Of a DNA stretch of 64,000 nt, positions 62,288 through 64,000 are shown piece by piece. The stretch is taken from positions 1-64,000 of the forward strand of contig NZ_SWDW01000001.1 of NCBI RefSeq assembly GCF_004919045.1. The letters run 5' to 3'. A program made the translations under genes and the position numbers. The notes under the pieces are model-generated. The model ran no database searches. It saw only the letters and a list, made by a program, of their open reading frames with translations, and was not told where the DNA came from. The number at the start of each line of letters is the position of its first letter. Within the stretch, counting starts at the first letter, position 1. This stretch comes from Sinomonas albida. Its GTDB lineage: Bacteria; Actinomycetota; Actinomycetes; Actinomycetales; Micrococcaceae.

Positions 62288-62521
62288 ATGAGCGCACTTG
62301 CTATCGACGAACTCGTCTTCCGGGGGGCCGCCCGCCCCTCCATGGTGCCCGTCCTGGCCGAGGACGCGTGTGCCGGCTGCGGCCGCGGCCTTGCCCTGTT
62401 CGAGGAAGTCCACTGCGCGGACTGCGCAGACCTCGCCCTGCACGCCGAGTGCGGGGACTGCGGGCGCGTGCTCCGCGACGCCGACCTCGTGGCCGGAGTC
62501 TGCACCGACTGCCTCTCGTAG
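62288..62521 (+). CDS. Small zinc-ribbon-like protein
   Basis: A 77-residue protein with four CxxC pairs: CAGC, CADC, CGDC and CTDC, spaced as a two-site zinc ribbon. No enzymatic domain is visible; it may bind a protein or nucleic acid partner. TAGCCT stands six bases before ATG 62288 and no ribosome site is seen, so it is a clear leaderless candidate. Confidence 0.78.
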   Translation: MSALAIDELVFRGAARPSMVPVLAEDACAGCGRGLALFEEVHCADCADLALHAECGDCGRVLRDADLVAGVCTDCLS

Positions 62522-62619
62522 CGCACAGGCGGTAGGTCTCGGCCCGGTAAGGTAGGTCTGCCCCGGGTCGATGGGGCTACGCGTTCGGCGTATCCGCAGG
62601 TCAGAGGAGGATTGGCCGA

Positions 62620-63477
62620 ATGATGGGCCCCCATCACGCTGCGTGTGGCGCTGCCGCCTGGGTGGCAGTGACAACCCGGCTGCATCTGGACTTGGCACTC
62701 GTCACGGTGCCCCTCGGATGGGGTCCCCACAGCGTGGACCTCGGCTGGCCCGTCTTGCACGCCACTCCGCTGGGTGTCATCGCCGGCGCGCTCGTGACGG
62801 CTGGGGCGGCGCTCCTTCCCGATGCCGACCATCGCAGCGCGACGATCGCACACTCGCTTCCGCCGGTATCGCGGTGGGTGTGCGAAGGGATTGGGGCTGT
62901 TTCGGGCGGTCATCGCAACGGAACGCATTCCCTCCTCGGCATTGCCGTGTTCACGGCCATCGCCTGGGTGGCGGGCCTCTGGACCATGGACGTGCCCCAC
63001 TTCGGGTCCGTCCACGTCGGCGCGGGGATCGTCTCGCTTCTGCTCGTTGCGTTCGCGGCCAAGGTGCTCGGGATCCTGCCCGACGGCGTCCGGAAGCTGC
63101 CATGGGTCCTTTCCGTCCCGCTCGCCGCGTTCATCGCCCTCTACGCCCCGCACGAACAGAATTGGTTCCCCTTCGCCGTCGCCCTCGGCTCCGCCGTCCA
63201 CGTCGCCGGCGACATGCTCACGGACGGCGGGTGCAATCCGCTCTGGCCGATCGCGATCCGGCGGCCGCGGCGCCTGTCTCGCGTGCCGCTCGTCGCCTGG
63301 GTGTGGCATCGCGGCGGGCGCGTCGCGTTCCCGATCCTGGGGGACGCGGGCTCGTGGCGCGAATGGCTCATGCTCGTCCCCGTGAGCCTCTATGCGATTG
63401 CCGGGGTCGCGGGCGCGCTGCTGGCTTTGGGCCGCACAGGCCTCTCGGCCCTCGCGGGGGCATGGGGCGTTGGCTGA
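62620..63477 (+). CDS. YdjM-type membrane-bound metal-dependent hydrolase
   Basis: A 285-residue protein of the YdjM/LexA-binding inner-membrane hydrolase family. It starts GPHHAACGAAAWVAV, has LLPDADHRSATIAH, GGHRNGTHSLLGIAVFTAIA and VHVAGDMLTDGGCNPLWPI, which supply His/Asp ligands, plus several membrane segments. Function in actinobacteria is unclear. ATG 62620 has AGGAGG upstream; ATG 62623 directly follows. Two copies of GGTAGGTCT lie in its leader (about 62530 and 62551). Confidence 0.85.
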   Translation: MMGPHHAACGAAAWVAVTTRLHLDLALVTVPLGWGPHSVDLGWPVLHATPLGVIAGALVTAGAALLPDADHRSATIAHSLPPVSRWVCEGIGAVSGGHRNGTHSLLGIAVFTAIAWVAGLWTMDVPHFGSVHVGAGIVSLLLVAFAAKVLGILPDGVRKLPWVLSVPLAAFIALYAPHEQNWFPFAVALGSAVHVAGDMLTDGGCNPLWPIAIRRPRRLSRVPLVAWVWHRGGRVAFPILGDAGSWREWLMLVPVSLYAIAGVAGALLALGRTGLSALAGAWGVG

Positions 63478-63588
63478 GCGGCGGTTCCGGAGCGTTGACG
63501 GAGGTTGGCGGAGACTCGCCCAGGGGCGCCGGTGGCCCCGAGGCGTCGGCGGGTCTGCAATGTCGGCCGGATAGGGCAAAGTAGTTCC

Positions 63589-64000
63589 GTGACTCACCCC
63601 GCAGTGCCCTCGCCCTCGAAGACCGCCTCGAACACCGCTCCGTCCACACCCTCGGCGCGACCGGCCGGCCAGGCCGCACGCCCTGGCAACGGTGCCGCGG
63701 CCCAGAAGATTGCCGCGACGATCGCGGCCGAGCTCGGCGTCAAGCCGTGGCAGGTCGAGGCAGCGATCGCTCTCCTCGACGGCGGGGCGACGGTGCCGTT
63801 CATCGCGCGCTACCGCAAGGAAGCCACGGGAACGCTCGACGATGCCCAGCTCCGCGACCTCGAGGAGCGGCTCCGCTACCTCCGCGAGCTCGAGGACCGC
63901 CGGGGTGCCGTGCTCAAGGCGATCGAGGAGCAGGGCGCGCTGACGGAGCAGCTGCAGGACGCGATCGTCCGCGCCGAGACCAAGGCCGAGCTCGAAGACC
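63589..64000 (+). CDS. tex: Tex-family RNA-binding transcription accessory protein (partial, 3' end outside)
   Basis: The frame from GTG 63589 runs off the window. After a Pro/Ser/Ala-rich start, it reads [20 protein letters not shown], then [34 protein letters not shown], the highly conserved start of Tex. The full protein adds a YqgF-like fold, helix-hairpin-helix units and an S1 domain and binds RNA polymerase. The start may be later than chosen. Confidence 0.9.
   Translation, partial: MTHPAVPSPSKTASNTAPSTPSARPAGQAARPGNGAAAQKIAATIAAELGVKPWQVEAAIALLDGGATVPFIARYRKEATGTLDDAQLRDLEERLRYLRELEDRRGAVLKAIEEQGALTEQLQDAIVRAETKAELED

Noticed and set aside
62530-62620. GGTAGGTCT repeats before the YdjM-type gene as a riboswitch
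   Set aside because: Only a short repeat is visible, without a conserved aptamer that I know.

Overview
The window is a 64 kb stretch of a very GC-rich Gram-positive actinobacterial chromosome. Signs of this are GC-rich codon third positions, GTG and TTG starts, many candidate leaderless genes, a class F sortase, LytR-CpsA-Psr and PBP cell-wall genes, OtsA/OtsB trehalose synthesis and a lone UgpC/MsiK-type sugar ATPase. The gene mix looks most like Micrococcaceae (Arthrobacter/Sinomonas relatives), but that is inference from protein families, not a measured placement.

Layout. 1-440: end of an rRNA operon (23S 3' end, spacer, 5S, terminator). 440-860: a gene-free stretch with an unusual head-to-head repeat array. 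0.86-10.1 kb: housekeeping and accessory genes (SRPBCC protein, LacI regulator, DUF2461, DUF4032, UgpC ATPase, otsB-otsA, DsbA-like thiol protein) and tRNA-Thr. 10.1-17.0 kb: a 2-hydroxy-acid (most likely glycolate) locus, with a GlcD-like oxidase, a LctP/GlcA permease, malate synthase G, GlcG and a GntR/FadR regulator, controlled from a divergent promoter carrying repeated operators. 17.0-23.3 kb: accessory genes of visibly lower GC (DUF4241 protein, lipoprotein, SdpI-like protein, and an AsnC regulator, M20 amidohydrolase and two small membrane proteins that look like one import-and-hydrolyse system).

23.4-33 kb: two alpha/beta hydrolases, a 5'-3' exonuclease, a DUF6454 secreted protein with a structured leader, DctA-PrpF-LysR for organic acids, a DUF1772/TetR pair with a striking operator, and a DHFR-like protein. 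33-38 kb: exported hydrolases (SPOR/phosphodiester glycosidase, SGNH) and a GH2 glycosidase. 38-46.2 kb: a large FAD/Fe-S 2-hydroxy-acid dehydrogenase, CYTH-CHAD protein, FUSC membrane protein, small HTH protein, and a PadR-DUF1048-ABC exporter operon. 46.2-53.4 kb: glutamine amidotransferase, sortase F, PHP phosphoesterase, bifunctional PBP and small hypotheticals. 53.4-64 kb: HAD phosphatase, two SDRs, a TetR/MFS efflux pair with an NTF2-like protein, YciO-type protein, LCP ligase, a tiny zinc-ribbon protein, a YdjM-type membrane hydrolase and the start of tex.

The most noteworthy non-genic signals are the repeat array behind the rRNA operon, a dispersed GGACGACGGC-plus-hairpin element with constant polarity, the glycolate operator cluster, a perfect twin TetR operator, and at least nine genes whose -10 box sits 6-7 bases from the start codon. 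No insertion sequence, CRISPR array, integrase or replication origin was seen. No homology search or folding program was run; family names rest on motif reading.
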